This document shows positions 35,901-48,400 of a stretch of DNA of 64,000 nt, in pieces. The notes under the pieces were generated by a model, which was given only the letters and a program-made list of their open reading frames with translations, was not told the DNA's origin and made no database searches. Source of the stretch: Cotesia glomerata (lineage: Eukaryota > Arthropoda > Insecta > Hymenoptera > Braconidae). The position numbers and the translations under genes are program-made. The stretch covers positions 23,387,639-23,451,638 of the forward strand of contig NC_058158.1 of NCBI RefSeq assembly GCF_020080835.1, given 5' to 3'. How positions within the stretch are numbered: position 1 is the first letter of the stretch; every line of letters begins with the position of its first letter.

Positions 35901-36808
35901 AAAAAATGTCCATTTTTAGTAGTTCTAATGATTTCTACATGGTAATTTATATTTAGTTACTAAACACAAAATGTCATCTCTGCAATCAACAATTTAACAA
36001 CTTTCCAGCGTTTATTGAGAATAATATCTAATATAAAATCAAAAAATTCCAATTTAAAGAAAATTTGGTATGAATTATTATTAACATTCACCTTTTCAGC
36101 TCTAGAACTCAAAAACTTTTAGTCGGAGAGTGTTTGCTCAAAGAAACTTTTTTATAGCAAATTTAATTTCCTATGAAAGCTGTATTGTCATTTTTTCTAA
36201 AAAAATTTTTTTAATACCGAAAAATAGAGTAGAAAGTGAAAAAAAATTTTCCCTATGTTATTTATATGGGAAATTGAATTTTTCAATGAGTGCAGTGTCT
36301 GATCGACTCAGAATTTTTTTTCGGGGGCAATATTTTTTTTTATCTATAAATTATCAGATTTTCAAGTAGGAACGAAAAAAAAAATATCGCCCAAAAATGA
36401 AACACCCTAGTGTGTATGTGTTACAGGAAGGTTACAGGAAGCTTCCTTGACTACTTTCGCGAGGTTGTCACTATGTGTGTATGTGTGTGTGTGTGTGTGT
36501 GTGTATGTGTGTGTGTTTGTGTATGTGTGTGTGTTGTGTGTGTGTGTGTTTTTTTTCTTTTATTTTTAACTTAAGGGGGGGAATCCCTTTTACGGATTCC
36601 AGGCATAGCTGTTCGGCCTAGATATGTGGCGACTCGACGCAGCGTCATACTAAAACTCGACGCTAACACTCCTACCCACTAAACCCTAAACCCTTTTTCT
36701 TCTTTCCTCTAATCCCTCATGGAAACCGCCATCAGGCATTACTTTGTGAGGGGAGGATCTAGCTACTGCTATTCCTTCTGGTGGCTAAGGTGTCATTTTT
36801 CCTTCCTT

Positions 36809-39800
36809 CTAGTTCCTGTCATTTGCCCTTTTTCTTTCAATGGAACGCAGCTCTGTAAGCACTTCGGTGGTAAACGTGCTTGTGGCGTTCCAGGCAGTTT
36901 CGGATGACAGCATTTCTTCTACTATTGACTCTGGTGTGATTTTCTTGTTCAGGATCTTCTCTAACTCATCATGCTGTGGGTTAAAACGAGGGCACTCAAA
37001 GAAAACGTGCTCCGCATTTTCAGCAACTCTTGGGCTAGACGGACACTCTGGGGAATTATCGTGCTTAAAGCGATGAAGGTACTCCCGGAAACAGCCGTGT
37101 CCTGACAACATCTAGGTCAGATAGTAGTTGGCCTCGCCGTGATTCCGGTTAAGCCAAACGTCAATCCTTGGTATAAGTCGATGAGTCCATCTTCCCTTCT
37201 CCGCAACATCCCATAGTTGTTGCCATCTTGCTATACTATGTTGTCGCTCTTCAGTTCTCAGTTCTTCAGCGCTCAGTGTAGATGACCTCTTTCGGTGGTA
37301 TAGGTTCCGTCTTTCCTCAGCTAGGACTCTAAGAGGCAGAGTTCCAGAAATGATGCACACTGCCTCCTCGGATATTGTGCGGAAGGCGCTTGCAACTCTC
37401 AGTGCACTTAATCAGTAGACCGGTCCGGCTTTCCTCCATGATTCTTGGGTCTCCAGCGCGTCTGCCCAAACGGATATTCCATATGTGAGCACTGATGTGA
37501 CTACTGACGACAGCAATAGTCTCCTGCTCTGCTTCGGGCCTCCAACATTCGGCATCAGTCTTGATAGACTAGTTACCACCGCTGATGCTTTAGCACTTAC
37601 GTGTTCGACCTGTTGCTTCAAGTTCAGTCGGGCATCCAGCGTCACCCCCAGATATCGGATAAATGGTTGCGATGCGATCTCCTGCTCGCCGACATTCAGC
37701 TTGATGTTTTCTACGATCTTTCTGCTGGTGATGAGCACAGCTTGAGTTTTGTGCTTGGCTAACTCCAACTTCATCATCTCTATCCACAGGTTAATCCGGC
37801 TAAATGTGATATCGAAAGCCAGATTGATCTCTTCCAAGTGTTTCGCGACAATCACTACCGCTACATCATCGGCATATGCAACAAGTTTCACCTCTGATGG
37901 TAATGCAACTCTCAGGAGACCATCATACATGATGTTCCATAGCAAAGGACCCAAAACCGAGCCCTGTGGCACTCCTCCGGTTATTTCGTACTCCCTTGGA
38001 CCGTTTTTCGTGTCATATTTGAGGACTCTGTCTGTAAAGTAGTTTGCTACCATTCTGTGCAGGTATCCTGACACTTCTTTATCTTCGAGAGCTCGCATGA
38101 TGCAGTCCCAGTGAGCGGAATTGAAGGCATTTTTGATGTCCAAGGCAGCTACTAAACAATACTTCTTTCTGCCACGTTTCCATATCTTTCCAGCGATTGC
38201 CTCCTTAGCTGTATTGACCACCAGGTTGATCGCATCCAGCGTTGATCGTCCTTTCCGGAAACCATACTGGCCTTCTGCTAGGAGTGGATCGACGGCTGCT
38301 TCTATTCGTTGGTGCATTATACGCTCTAATATCTTACCCGCTGTATCCAGCATGCAGAGTAGTCGGTAGGATGATGGCTCGTCCGGTGGCTTCTTCCCTT
38401 TAAGGAGAAGTACAAGTCTTTGCTGTTTCCATCTTCTAGGAAAAATCCCTTCTTTGAGGCACGAATCGTAGGTATCTAAGAATAGATTTGGCGCTGCTTT
38501 AATAGCTGTTTTTAATGCAATATTCGGGATTCCATCCAATCCCGGCGCCTTATTATTCCCTACTCGGTTGCACGCCTCCATCAGTTCCTCTTCTGTGACA
38601 GGTGGAACGTCTTCTCGATTTACTGGCAATGAAGAATAGCCGAACTTACTTTGTCGAGGAAACAGCGTAGAAACTATTCTTTCCAGGAGCTGTGGACACG
38701 TAGGTGATGGCATTGGCTGGCGCTTCAGGTGGGTCATGACCACCCTATACGGTCTGCCCCATGGGTCCTTTTCTACCTCATCGACGAGTTCCTTCCAACA
38801 GCGTCTTTTGCTATCTTTGATGGCCTTGTTCAGTTCTCGACGGGCCTTTTTGTATTCTGCGACCAGCTCCGCAGAGTTAGGTCGTCGGTGGCCACGCTGT
38901 GATAATCTTCTCTTTTTGTGACAAGCTGTGCGAAGGGCGTTAATCTGATCATTCCACCAGTGCACTGATGGTCTTTTATTGATACCACGCTTACGGGGCG
39001 TGCAGGTGTCGCACGCCTGGGCAATCCTCGTCATTAAGTCCTTCGTCTTCTCTACAGCATTTCCTGTGATGATGGTCAAGTCACTGTCTAAGGCTACTAC
39101 CAAAGCTTCCGAGTCAAAGTCTTTCACTTTCTATCCAGCTGCATTAGTTTGTCTAGTTGCTCTTTGAGGGTTCCGGCCAGCCAATATTTCCCAAAGTATT
39201 GCACTGTGGTCGCTGGTGGTGTAGATGTTTAAGACTTCTCAAGAATAGTTTCCTTTCAATAAGCTGCTGCTGACGAATGTGAGGTCTATTATCGAACTAG
39301 CCTCTCCCTTGGTATATGTTGGTGTCTCACCGATAATGAGAAGGACCACATCCAGTGAGGCCATTGCTTCACGTAGTGCCTTGCCTCGCGCATTAGTCTG
39401 CTTGCTGCCCCAGTCTACCACCCAGGAATTGAAGTCCCCTGCTATAGCTACTGGGTAGTATTGCTTTGCGTCTTCGGTCAGTCGATCCAGGAAGTCAGTA
39501 AAGTCGGCAATGGAAAGGCTAGGTGGTGCATAGCAACTATAAAAACGGATGTCGTTAATAGACGCTGCTACAAAGCCGATGCTATCATTGCTCACTATGC
39601 TCTGAAAGGGAAGTTTGCCACAGGACCAGATGACAGCCTTGGTGGTGCTGTCAGTTTCCCAAGGTTGGTTATTCAGGTGTCTGTATGGCTCTGCTATTAT
39701 TACTAAATCAAGCTCTAATTCACGCACGGTCTGCATGAGCAGGTCATGCGCGGCCTCACAGTGATTGAGGTTAAGCTGTAATATCCTCATGTTTGCTTGC

Positions 39801-39838
39801 TTGTCATTCTCTGGAGTGCCTCTTTGTATACCGGGCAC
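36809..39838 (-). pseudogene. LINE D ORF2: endonuclease and reverse transcriptase, one frame, four stops
   Basis: Endonuclease (39800-39245: LQLNLNHCEAAHDLL, IIAEPY, CYAPPS, IAGDFNSW, IDLTFVS), then a linker, then reverse transcriptase (NKAPGLDGIP, YGFRKGRST, LDIKNAFNSAHW, GVPQGSVLGP, AYADDVAVV near 37864-37880, RYLGVTLD) and a C-terminal zinc-type motif (CPSSP...AEHVFFEC). All parts lie in one frame, broken only by stops at 39239 (TGA), 39131 (TAG), 37412 (TGA) and 37112 (TAG). LINE E has Trp at the first two of these positions and Arg and Gln at the last two. Both catalytic Asp residues are present. ORF2 probably begins near 39790 (MRILQLN), overlapping the end of ORF1. Confidence 0.9.
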
Positions 39839-41156
39839 CTGTATGTGCCGGCGTGATGGGCAGCGTTCTCTGCGCTCTTATTTTCCGCGTATAATACACA
39901 CTTCGCTGGGTTTTTACAGTCCGCAATCTTGTGTCCTTCTTGGCCGCATCTGATGCATAGCTTGGATCGATCTGTCTTGCTTCTGCACTGGGATCCGTGG
40001 TGCCCGAAATGCCAGCATTTGTAATATCTTCTAATATCTTCTGAGCTGCTGCAGCCGGTAGTGTCACGACAGCGGTTTGGGTACCTCTGTAGGCTTTGCG
40101 GATCTTGATTGTCTCTGGTGATATTTCGCAGAGCTCCTTGGTTACCGTATGCAGGGCAGCCTGAATATCCTCCTTTGTTGTGGTGTCATCTAGGTCTCGG
40201 ATCTCGATGTCTTCTTGTGGCCCTTTGCAGATCACTTTGGCCTCCTCCTTAAGAATGTTTGCGATGGTCTGTTGCAGGCCTTGGCCTTTGTCCACGCTCT
40301 TTCGCGAAATCGTAATCAGCAAGTCCCCGCTTCTGGTCTTGTTGATCTTGTCCACCGTTGTGCGAACCTGCTCATCAGGGACGTCCTTCTTTATGCGACG
40401 CAGAATCTCGGCGTACTTAGCTTTCTCGGCCATGCGGATGATCAGTGCGTCGGGTCTTATCCATTTGAGCGGTTTTTTGCGCTTAGGCTCCGGCCTGGGC
40501 TTCTTTGAAGACCCCTTTGGGAGCTGTTCTTTGGCTAGCCTCCGTTTCTCTTTCCTTGTGTGGACATCTTTTCAATCAGTTGCGTCTTTTTTTTCGGCGT
40601 TCTGCTTCATCACGTTTTTCGGAGGACTTGGTTTCAAGTCCTTTCTCTTCGTCAATCGCCCATCTATTCTATCTGGGTAGTTTCGGTCCTTCCTCTTGTT
40701 AGACTTGTTGGAAGTATGACCTTCGTCTTTAGCATCAGATTCGTCGTCACCATCGCCTCCGGTGTCCATTGATTCTTCGATCTCCACAGTAAGTTGACTG
40801 CTCTTCTCCGGCGTAAGACGAGGAGTGAGTCGTCGAGGTGACTGCCATTTTTCGTCCAGTTTTTTAAACCTTCGAAGGGCGTTAACCACCCCGGTTGCCT
40901 TGGCCTTTACCTCTTTATGGATATTGACCTTTGATTGGACAAACTCATGCAGTTCCGTGGTCAGCTTTTCGAGGCGTTCCAGCGCTTGCGTCCGCTTCAT
41001 CTCAGCGCTTGCTGCAATCGCTGCTTCTTGGGCGTGAGGCCCACTAATACTCCTGTCCTTTTCTTGTTTTTTCGTTTCTTCCATGATTTTGAGTGATACT
41101 CCAAAGCAAAGGGTCGTCTCCGAACGCGATGCCTCCGAAAGTGGAGGGGTGATCAC
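39804..41156 (-). pseudogene. LINE D ORF1 (gag-like, CCHC), one stop and one small deletion
   Basis: Coiled-coil N-terminal part (ERLEKLTTELHEFV...), a basic Lys/Arg-rich middle, a conserved domain (ALIIRMAEKAKYAEILRRIK to TVVTLPAAAAQK) and C-terminal CCHC knuckles. The last are readable only in another frame (KCWHFGHHGSQC near 40015-39980 and CIRCGQEGHKIADC near 39960-39920). A TGA at 40572 replaces the Trp seen in LINE E (DWEKVQSK). The shift before the knuckles coincides with a tandem GAAGATATTA and the loss of a segment that LINE E keeps (IRIGWVNCRMR). The protein would coat the LINE RNA. Confidence 0.85.
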
Positions 41157-44138
41157 TCTTACAGCTACCTCTGTTGCTATAAGAGCTTTCGGTCATTGAA
41201 GCGAGAAATCTCAACCGCTTCGACCCTGCACCTGCTTCCTTCATCGGCTTCCTCTTGCTCCCGTGGGTGCGGCACGTAGATGCCGGGAGTTACCACGTAC
41301 ACCGCGCTGAAAGGATCATTTCGCGCATCTCTTTCGAGCAGCGTCACCGAATCCGCTTGCGTACGTGACCCTAGGTCAGATGGTGTGACCAACCCTTCCT
41401 GCCGAAAGGGGAGTTTTCGTGTTTTACCGCGAGAGCTTTTTTATTTCGCTCTTACCCTCTGCCCTGAAGAACAGCGAGCTTTCTCCGACCCACAAGGATA
41501 CACGGACGGTGGCTGTTACTCTTCAGCTCCGATGCCTGATTTGGTCCGCGAGGGCTATTTTATTTCGCCCCAATCCGCCGATCTTACGACCGGTTAGGAC
41601 CCCCCCTATCCGCCACCTGGGGACGCACCCGGTGGGAGTTTGGCTTCTTCCGACGGGTGTGTGTGTATGTGTGTGTGTGTGTGTCCGTATGTAAACCTCT
41701 CATAACTTTTGAACGGCTTGACCGATTTCATCGCGGTTCGTGCCATTTGAAAGGGCTTGACAAAAATTACATTTTGAATATAATTTGGACTGATTCGAAC
41801 CGGTAGATTTTGAGAAATCTCAAAAAAACTACAATAAAAAATTTTTTCAAATGTGTTTTTTTTGGAATTACTTTTAAACGGCTTCACTGATCAATTCTAA
41901 AAACTAATCAGCTCTTAACATCAAAAAACCACGTCGATCGCCGCTAGCCCGGTCAAAATCGGTTGATTCGTTCTTGAGTTATCGTTGTCGAGAAAAAACC
42001 GAAAAAAATGTTTTTTCGGAACTACATCGAAATTCCTACTTCGATCGATTAAAACTTAAAGATTCTTCATGAAACCTAAAAAACTGCGTAGATTGCCACC
42101 AACCGCGTGAAAATCGGTTTATTCATTTAAAAGTTATTGCGGTTGTAAAATTTAAGAAATTGTGTTTTATTAAACTGCTATCAGATTTTTGAGCTCGGAG
42201 AGCTCAAAATGACACGAAAATTATACTTTTGAGCTCGGAGTAAGTGAAATTTTGAGCGCTTAAATATGAAATTAGCGGAAAGTTGCAAGGATGGCCTTTA
42301 GAGTCAACCGTTTTTCTAATTTTTTTTTCTCAAAAATCTTTGTTTTTTTCTATGAAAAAGATTAACTGTTCAAGAAATTTGAAAAAAAAAATTTTTCTTT
42401 GAAAGTTTTCTCAATTTCATTCAAACTTTTCTCAATTTTTTTTGACTGCTGTCTTACCAAAGGAATTCGCGTCACCCAAAGAGTATCTCGTAGAAGTTGC
42501 TCGGTCCCATTTACGCTTTTTATACACACTTGCGTGTGTGCGCACGTGTTCGTGTGTAGGTTTTCAGAAACGAACACACACTTCCACGACGTCCATTATC
42601 CTAGCACGTGTGTTTAGACAAAAGCTGAAGTCATTAATAAATTTTATTACTAAATCACATGTATTCGGTCCCACACGTTGCTGGCTGTATTCAGTTGAGT
42701 GGCAAAAGCGAGGATTACCTCATGCCCACATTTTGGTTTGGTTAATCGACAAAATCCGTCCTGAAGAAATAGATAATATAATTTCTGCAGAAATTCCCGA
42801 TCCGTCTACTGATCAATTGCTGTTTGATATTGTTACAGCAAACATGATTCATGGCCCATGCGGTACTTTTAATCGTTCATCGCCTTGCATGTCAGATGGA
42901 AAATGTACAAAAAATTTCCCTAAAGATTTCACTAACGATACAATCACAAATGTCGACGGATATCCAATATATCGTCGAAGGAATCCAGATAATGGCGGAC
43001 AATCATTTATTAAAAACATCAGCAACACAGACATTGATATTGACAATCGTTGGGTCGTGCCATATTCGCCCCTGCTGAGCAAAACATACAATGCTCATAT
43101 TAATGTTGAGTTCTGCAGTTCTGTGAAGAGCATCAAATACATTTGCAAGTATGTCCATAAAGGCAGTGACATGGCGGTGTTTAGAGTGGAAAATACCAAT
43201 GTGAATGCTCCTCCAGTAAATAAAAACGATGAAATAACGCTCTACCAAATAGGTCGGTACATCAGCTCCAATAAAGCTGTTTGGCGTATCTTTGGTTTTC
43301 CAATTCATGAACGGGATCCAGCAGTTGTTCAGTTAGCCGTTCATCTTGAAAATGGTCAGCGTGTATATTTCACGAACGAGACAGTGATTGATCGTGCTAT
43401 AAATCCACCAAAAACTACACTCACTGAATTTTTTGAATTGTGTAATCGTGCGGATGATTTTGGTGCCTTTGCACGTACTTTACTCTATTCACAAGTACCA
43501 CGCTATTTCACATGGGCTCAAACAAAACAAAGGATACCCCGCAAGCAAGGCTCACCAGTTGATGCATGCCCCAATTTATTCAAATCAAACGCCTTGGGGC
43601 GAGTATTTACAGTGAATCCAAGACAGACTGAGTGCTTTTATCTTCGACTATTGTTGATTAATGTTACTGGCCCATTGTCATTTCAAGATATACGTAAAGT
43701 GAATGGGCAACAGTATACAACGTATAAAGATGCATGCCTTGCACTCGGCTTGCTAGAAGATGACAATCAGTGGGAATGTATGCTTGCTGAAGCAGCATTG
43801 AACTGTACAGCAATACAAATTCGTCTACTATTCGCTATAGTGTTGACTACATGTTTTCCAGCCCGAGCAGAGATATTGTGGGATAATCACAAAGATTCAA
43901 TGACTGATGATATATTGCATCAACATCGTACACGGTGTAACGATCTAGCGATAACATTCAGCGACGATATGTACAATGAAGCATTGATTGCTATTGAGGA
44001 TCTTTGCATTATCATTGCCAACTTACCACTCAGTCATTTCGGTATGAATTCGCCAAATCGAGGTGCAACTGATTTAATGAACACTGAAATGAATCGTGAA
44101 ATGCAGTATAACACTGTAGAAACGACGGCGATAGTTAC

Positions 44139-44528
44139 TGTTAAGAGTACAAGATTTTCTTGTTCAGTTACTTAATTATTTAAGTCTTTAATATACTTTA
44201 TATTTGTATTTGCCGCTCAAAGCGACAACTAAATCAATATTGATTTATACGGAGATAGCGTCGGTCTACGCGCAGGCTAGCTGCGCATACGACTCACTCT
44301 CCGGCTTGCTCGCTGTGGCTTGCACATCTTGTTGCTTGGACGCTTGACTGTTCGTGTGCTACTAGTTACAACTCAAGCATCCTTATTAATATTGATAACA
44401 TTATTATACGTATTTTACTTGATAGCTAAGATTGTTTAGAAGTGTTTTATATTTAATATAAGATTAAATAAACTTAGATTCAGATTAAACTAAAATCTTG
44501 TGTTCCACTTTTATTTATAAACCCGACA
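44139..44528 (+). repeat. 5' LTR of the copia element
   Basis: Starts TGTTAAGAGTACAAG and ends AAACCCGACA. It contains an AGATTAAATAAAC polyadenylation-like signal near 44465-44472. Confidence 0.95.
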
Positions 44529-44542
44529 GGTTATGGGCCCAG
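44529..44542 (+). promoter_or_regulatory. Copia primer-binding site (half initiator tRNA-Met)
   Basis: GGTTATGGGCCCAG is complementary to the anticodon stem-loop of initiator tRNA-Met (…GGGCCCATAACC…). Half-tRNA priming of this type is known for Drosophila copia. Confidence 0.8.
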
Positions 44543-45499
44543 TGCACGCTTCCACTGCGTACGTGATTTATTTATTAAAAATAAATTGGGTAAAGTGATT
44601 GATCACAAGGTAAGAGTATTTATGAATATTTATTTAGAAAAGATATTCTGGAAAATAAATAAAAGAATATAAGACGTAATTATAGATGAACAAAAGCATG
44701 CATGCATAGAAAATATAAAACGTAATGAATACGTTTTAATAGACGCTTAATTTAGATAACTTAAAAAGATTTGATAAATATTTATTTATTTAATTAAATA
44801 AATTCATAGATGACTGAAAATATTTTTTTAATATATTAGATGGTGACAAATAGATTTAATTTAAGTAGATGATGAAATCGCTAATGAGGCCGGTAGACGC
44901 TAAAAATTAAAGATGTCGGCCAACTGCGTCACAATAACTATAGTACACGAGTATCACGTGTATTACAATAGTATGTTTAGATTTTGATTTCTAGAAGATG
45001 TTTTAAATTAAATTTTAAAAGTGAATTATTAATTTTAATAATTATAAAAAAAAAAAATGTATTTTGACATGTCAGTGATATTAATTAATATAAAATACAT
45101 ATTAAAGCTATTTCGGTAACTTTGGCTATGCGACGCTTGTGTTCGGCATCAAGTAGCTTATAGTTTGTGAGGTTGTTTGTTTGCATAATGTATCCCGAGT
45201 GTGTGCGTGATCAACCGCCTTCAACGTTGTTTTATTGCCGTGCGTAAAACTATACGTTGGAATAGGTGTGCATACTCGAGGTGGTGCTGTGTAAATGATC
45301 AATCTTGCGTTTCAAATTAAAGTGAATTGCTGTGCGTTTATTTTAATTTAGAAGCACGAAACAGATCCAATATTAAGAAGAGTATCGGGTACTAGATGAA
45401 TAGAATTTTAGAATATTAATAATAAGAGATAGATGATAAATTATTAATTAAATGCATATTTAATTAAATTTAAATTCTGTTTCATAAAATCCGAAATAG

Positions 45500-48400
45500 A
45501 TGTCAGAGTCAGACAAAGCTCTACTGGAAGATAATGACAGTGAAGAGATGTTTGAACATGTTGAACAAGATTCTGGAAATACTGAGAAGGACCCAGCATT
45601 ACAGATTAAGACTGAGAAAACTGAGGACACGCTCCACAGTTTGTCTCAATTCCGCAAAGGATTAATGCAACAAACAAATGGTAATAATCCGGAATCATCA
45701 ACAAAATCTAGTGACATTAAAGATGTAAAAGTGTCACTTGAAAGGATGAAACATTTCTCAACTCCTGTCAAACCAGGCCAGTCGATGAGTAAGTAATGAT
45801 TATAAAATAATTTAGAAGCTGTAAACATAATTAGAAGACACACTTTAAGAAAAGATGAAAGTGTTTAAGAGTAGTTAGATGAGGCCTATTTAGATGTATA
45901 AAGATGTATAGATGTTAAGAAAATCCCAGATACTAATTAAGATTACATGTTTACAGATAAAGATGACAATATAGATGATGTTACAGATGATGGTAAGAAT
46001 GACAGCAAAGATGATGGTGCAGATGATGACTTTAAAGACAAGAGTGAACAGACCAAGATTAAGATTAGAAGCAGTGAAAAGATGTTAATGCTTGGTCATA
46101 AGAATTTAGAAGACATGAAGAGGTTGATGTTGGAGTCAAACAAGCAGACTCAAGAGATGGCAGCGTCAATTGGAAAAACAGCTAGGAGACTCGAGGAAGT
46201 CTCTATTGCAATGTTAGATGCACTAAAGGTGATGACAAAAGGTTATCAATCAGAGTTAGATCGAGAAAAGATTAAAGCAGAAGCAGCAAAGGTAAAGAAT
46301 TCACATAAATTTCCTACTTTCCCAAATAAGAATGATTTAGAAGTTACAAATGGGAATAGTACTATCTCTAGAGATTTGAATGTAATTAAAGATGCATTAC
46401 TATCAAATCAAAGTAAGATTAACGTTAGAAGAGATTATAGATTAACTCAAAAATCAAACTATAATATCTGGTTTGATTATTTAAAATCAGAACTTACTAG
46501 TTGTGATTTATTAGATGTAATAGATGAAAATAACAGTAATGATAATAACTTATCAAATTCAATGAATAATAAAAGAAAATGCCTTGTTAGAGATATTATT
46601 ATTAATCATTTAGATGAAAATTATCACAAGAGAATTCTTGAGATTTCTGAACCCGTAGAAATTTTAAAAAGAATTAAAGAATGTAGAAAAGAACAGATAA
46701 ACCTTACATCAAGTTCAGTTAGAAAAAGATTGTATTCAATTAAGATGAAAAAGAATGAGAAGGTCAATGACTTCTGTGAAAGATTTGACCAGATCATTAG
46801 AGAATATGATTCTTGCGGAGATGGAGAAAAATTAACTGAGCAAGAGATTAGATCAGCTTTTTATCAAGCTATAACCCCTGTAACTCCTCAACTAATGTCC
46901 GCAGATTTTCTTAAGAGATCTCAGTCAAAAGAGATGATGACATTAGATGAAATGAAATCTTTTATTCTACAGTTAGAAGCAGAAAAGAAGACCGGAGATA
47001 GAGATGATACTGTTAAAGCACAGATAGCAAAATTTGACAGCAAGACAAGATGTTACAGATGTGCTAAGACTGGACATAGAATCGAGGACTGTCCATTGTC
47101 AAAAGACTTGTGGTTTTGCTATTTTTTCCAGGACATTAAAAATCACAAAGGTGCAGAATGCAAGGAAGGAAGACTCAAAAGTAAGATTTTGAATAATGAT
47201 AATATAAAATCTAGAGGTAAAGTAGATAGACGAGGTTTTATTAAAGTTAGAAATAATGTGAATTCTAAGCCATATAATAATGATAGACGTTTTAAGAATT
47301 GTAATAAGAATAATCAACAGTCAGCTCAAAATGCACCTAAACGGGACAGTAGAAGTGCAAAAAGAGTGACTGATGAAAGACAAGGTAAGAAATTATTAAA
47401 TGAAGATTTAATAGATGAGATCAAATTTATTGCTGATTCAGGAGCAACAGATCACATAGTAAAAAATCGATTGATATTAAGCAATTTTGAAAAATGTGAA
47501 AATAAAGTAATTAAGAGTGCCAATAAGAATAAATCGGCTGATATTTCAATAGATGGAAAAGGCGATCTTTTGCTCTACATGAATCAAGATAACAAGATAA
47601 TTAAATTATCAAATGTTATCAGTGCTAAAGATGTATCAGATAATTTATTATCATTAAGAAAATTAGTAGATAAAGGATTTAAGATTTATTTAGATGATAA
47701 GACTTTGAGAGTATTTAGTGAAAATTTAGAAGAAATAATACTAGAAGGAATATATGAACAACCCAACTGGATCTTGAACTTCAAAGTTAAGAATTACATC
47801 GACGACAAAAACAAATTAGATTGGGAATACAATACTTATCGTTGTAAAGCTGTAATGATTCAAGAAGATGACACCGATGAATCAGAAGTAGATTTACAAA
47901 GGAAGGAGGGAGATTCAGAAAACATAGAGGTCAAGGATTCTTCAATTAGGAGGGAGGAAGAAGTTACAACACCTCCAGAAATAGAACAACATCCTGAAAA
48001 TCCAGATGATGACATGTTTAATTGGGATTCTAGTTTAATAACTAGAAATACAATTAAGTTAGATGACATCGAGAGCATTAAGAATTTAGAAGAGCTATTC
48101 ACATCAAATCCATTAGAGCAAGGGACAACAGAGTCAAGTAAAATAAATGAAGCTATGTTATGGCATGTAAGACTTGGTCATGCTTCATTAAATTATCTCA
48201 AGAAGTTACAGAAAGTATACAGTAAATTAGAAAAAGTTAGATTTGATGATTCAATTCTAGATTGTGAAATATGTTTTATGTCAAAGATGCAAAAATTACC
48301 ATTTAAAGAAGTTAGAAGACGAGCATCAAGACCATTACAAATAATACATACGGACATGATGGGTCCAATAAAACCAACTTCACACCCAGGACACAAAAGA

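Larger units (their letters stand above)
27411..36409 (+). mobile_element. T2: decayed relative of T1 carrying nested insertions (composite)
   Basis: 27411-27600 recurs inverted at about 36070-36260 (AAAAGTTTTCAAGTTCTAGAGCTGAAAAGG and flanks). The right side continues to an AAATGAAACACCCT end at 36409, similar to the T1 terminus. A transposase relative lies inside (34880-35900). Between these lie X4, a solo LTR, a Mutator-like transposon and LTR-like DNA. Whether all are insertions into one T2 copy is inference; the left outer end is replaced by an X fragment. Confidence 0.4.
36550..41656 (-). mobile_element. R1-clade-like LINE copy D, near full length, inserted in (AC)n
   Basis: A 5.1 kb element on the minus strand between two (TG)n runs. 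Its 5' end (41656, CCCGTCGGAAG..., then GGTGCGTCCCCAGGTGGCG) matches LINE A, and its 3' end is an A-rich tail (…AAAATAAAAGAAAAAAA) abutting (AC)n. It carries a 5' UTR (to about 41100), ORF1, ORF2 and a 3' UTR (36550-36808) that is closely shared with LINE E. Confidence 0.9.
36419..42328 (+). repeat. X repeat copy X5, split at (TG)n by LINE D
   Basis: The left part, 36419-36549 (GGAAGCTTCCTTGACTACTTTCGCGAGG, then (TG)n), lacks the X terminal palindrome. The right part, 41657-42328, resumes (GT)n CCGTATGTAAACCTCTCATAAC and runs to CAACCGTTTTTCTAATTTTT. Confidence 0.85.

Noticed and set aside
36680..36700. Telomere-like TAAACCCTAAACCC in the 3' UTR of LINEs D and E
   Set aside because: Only about two units, in the same UTR position of both copies; part of the LINE sequence, not telomeric DNA.
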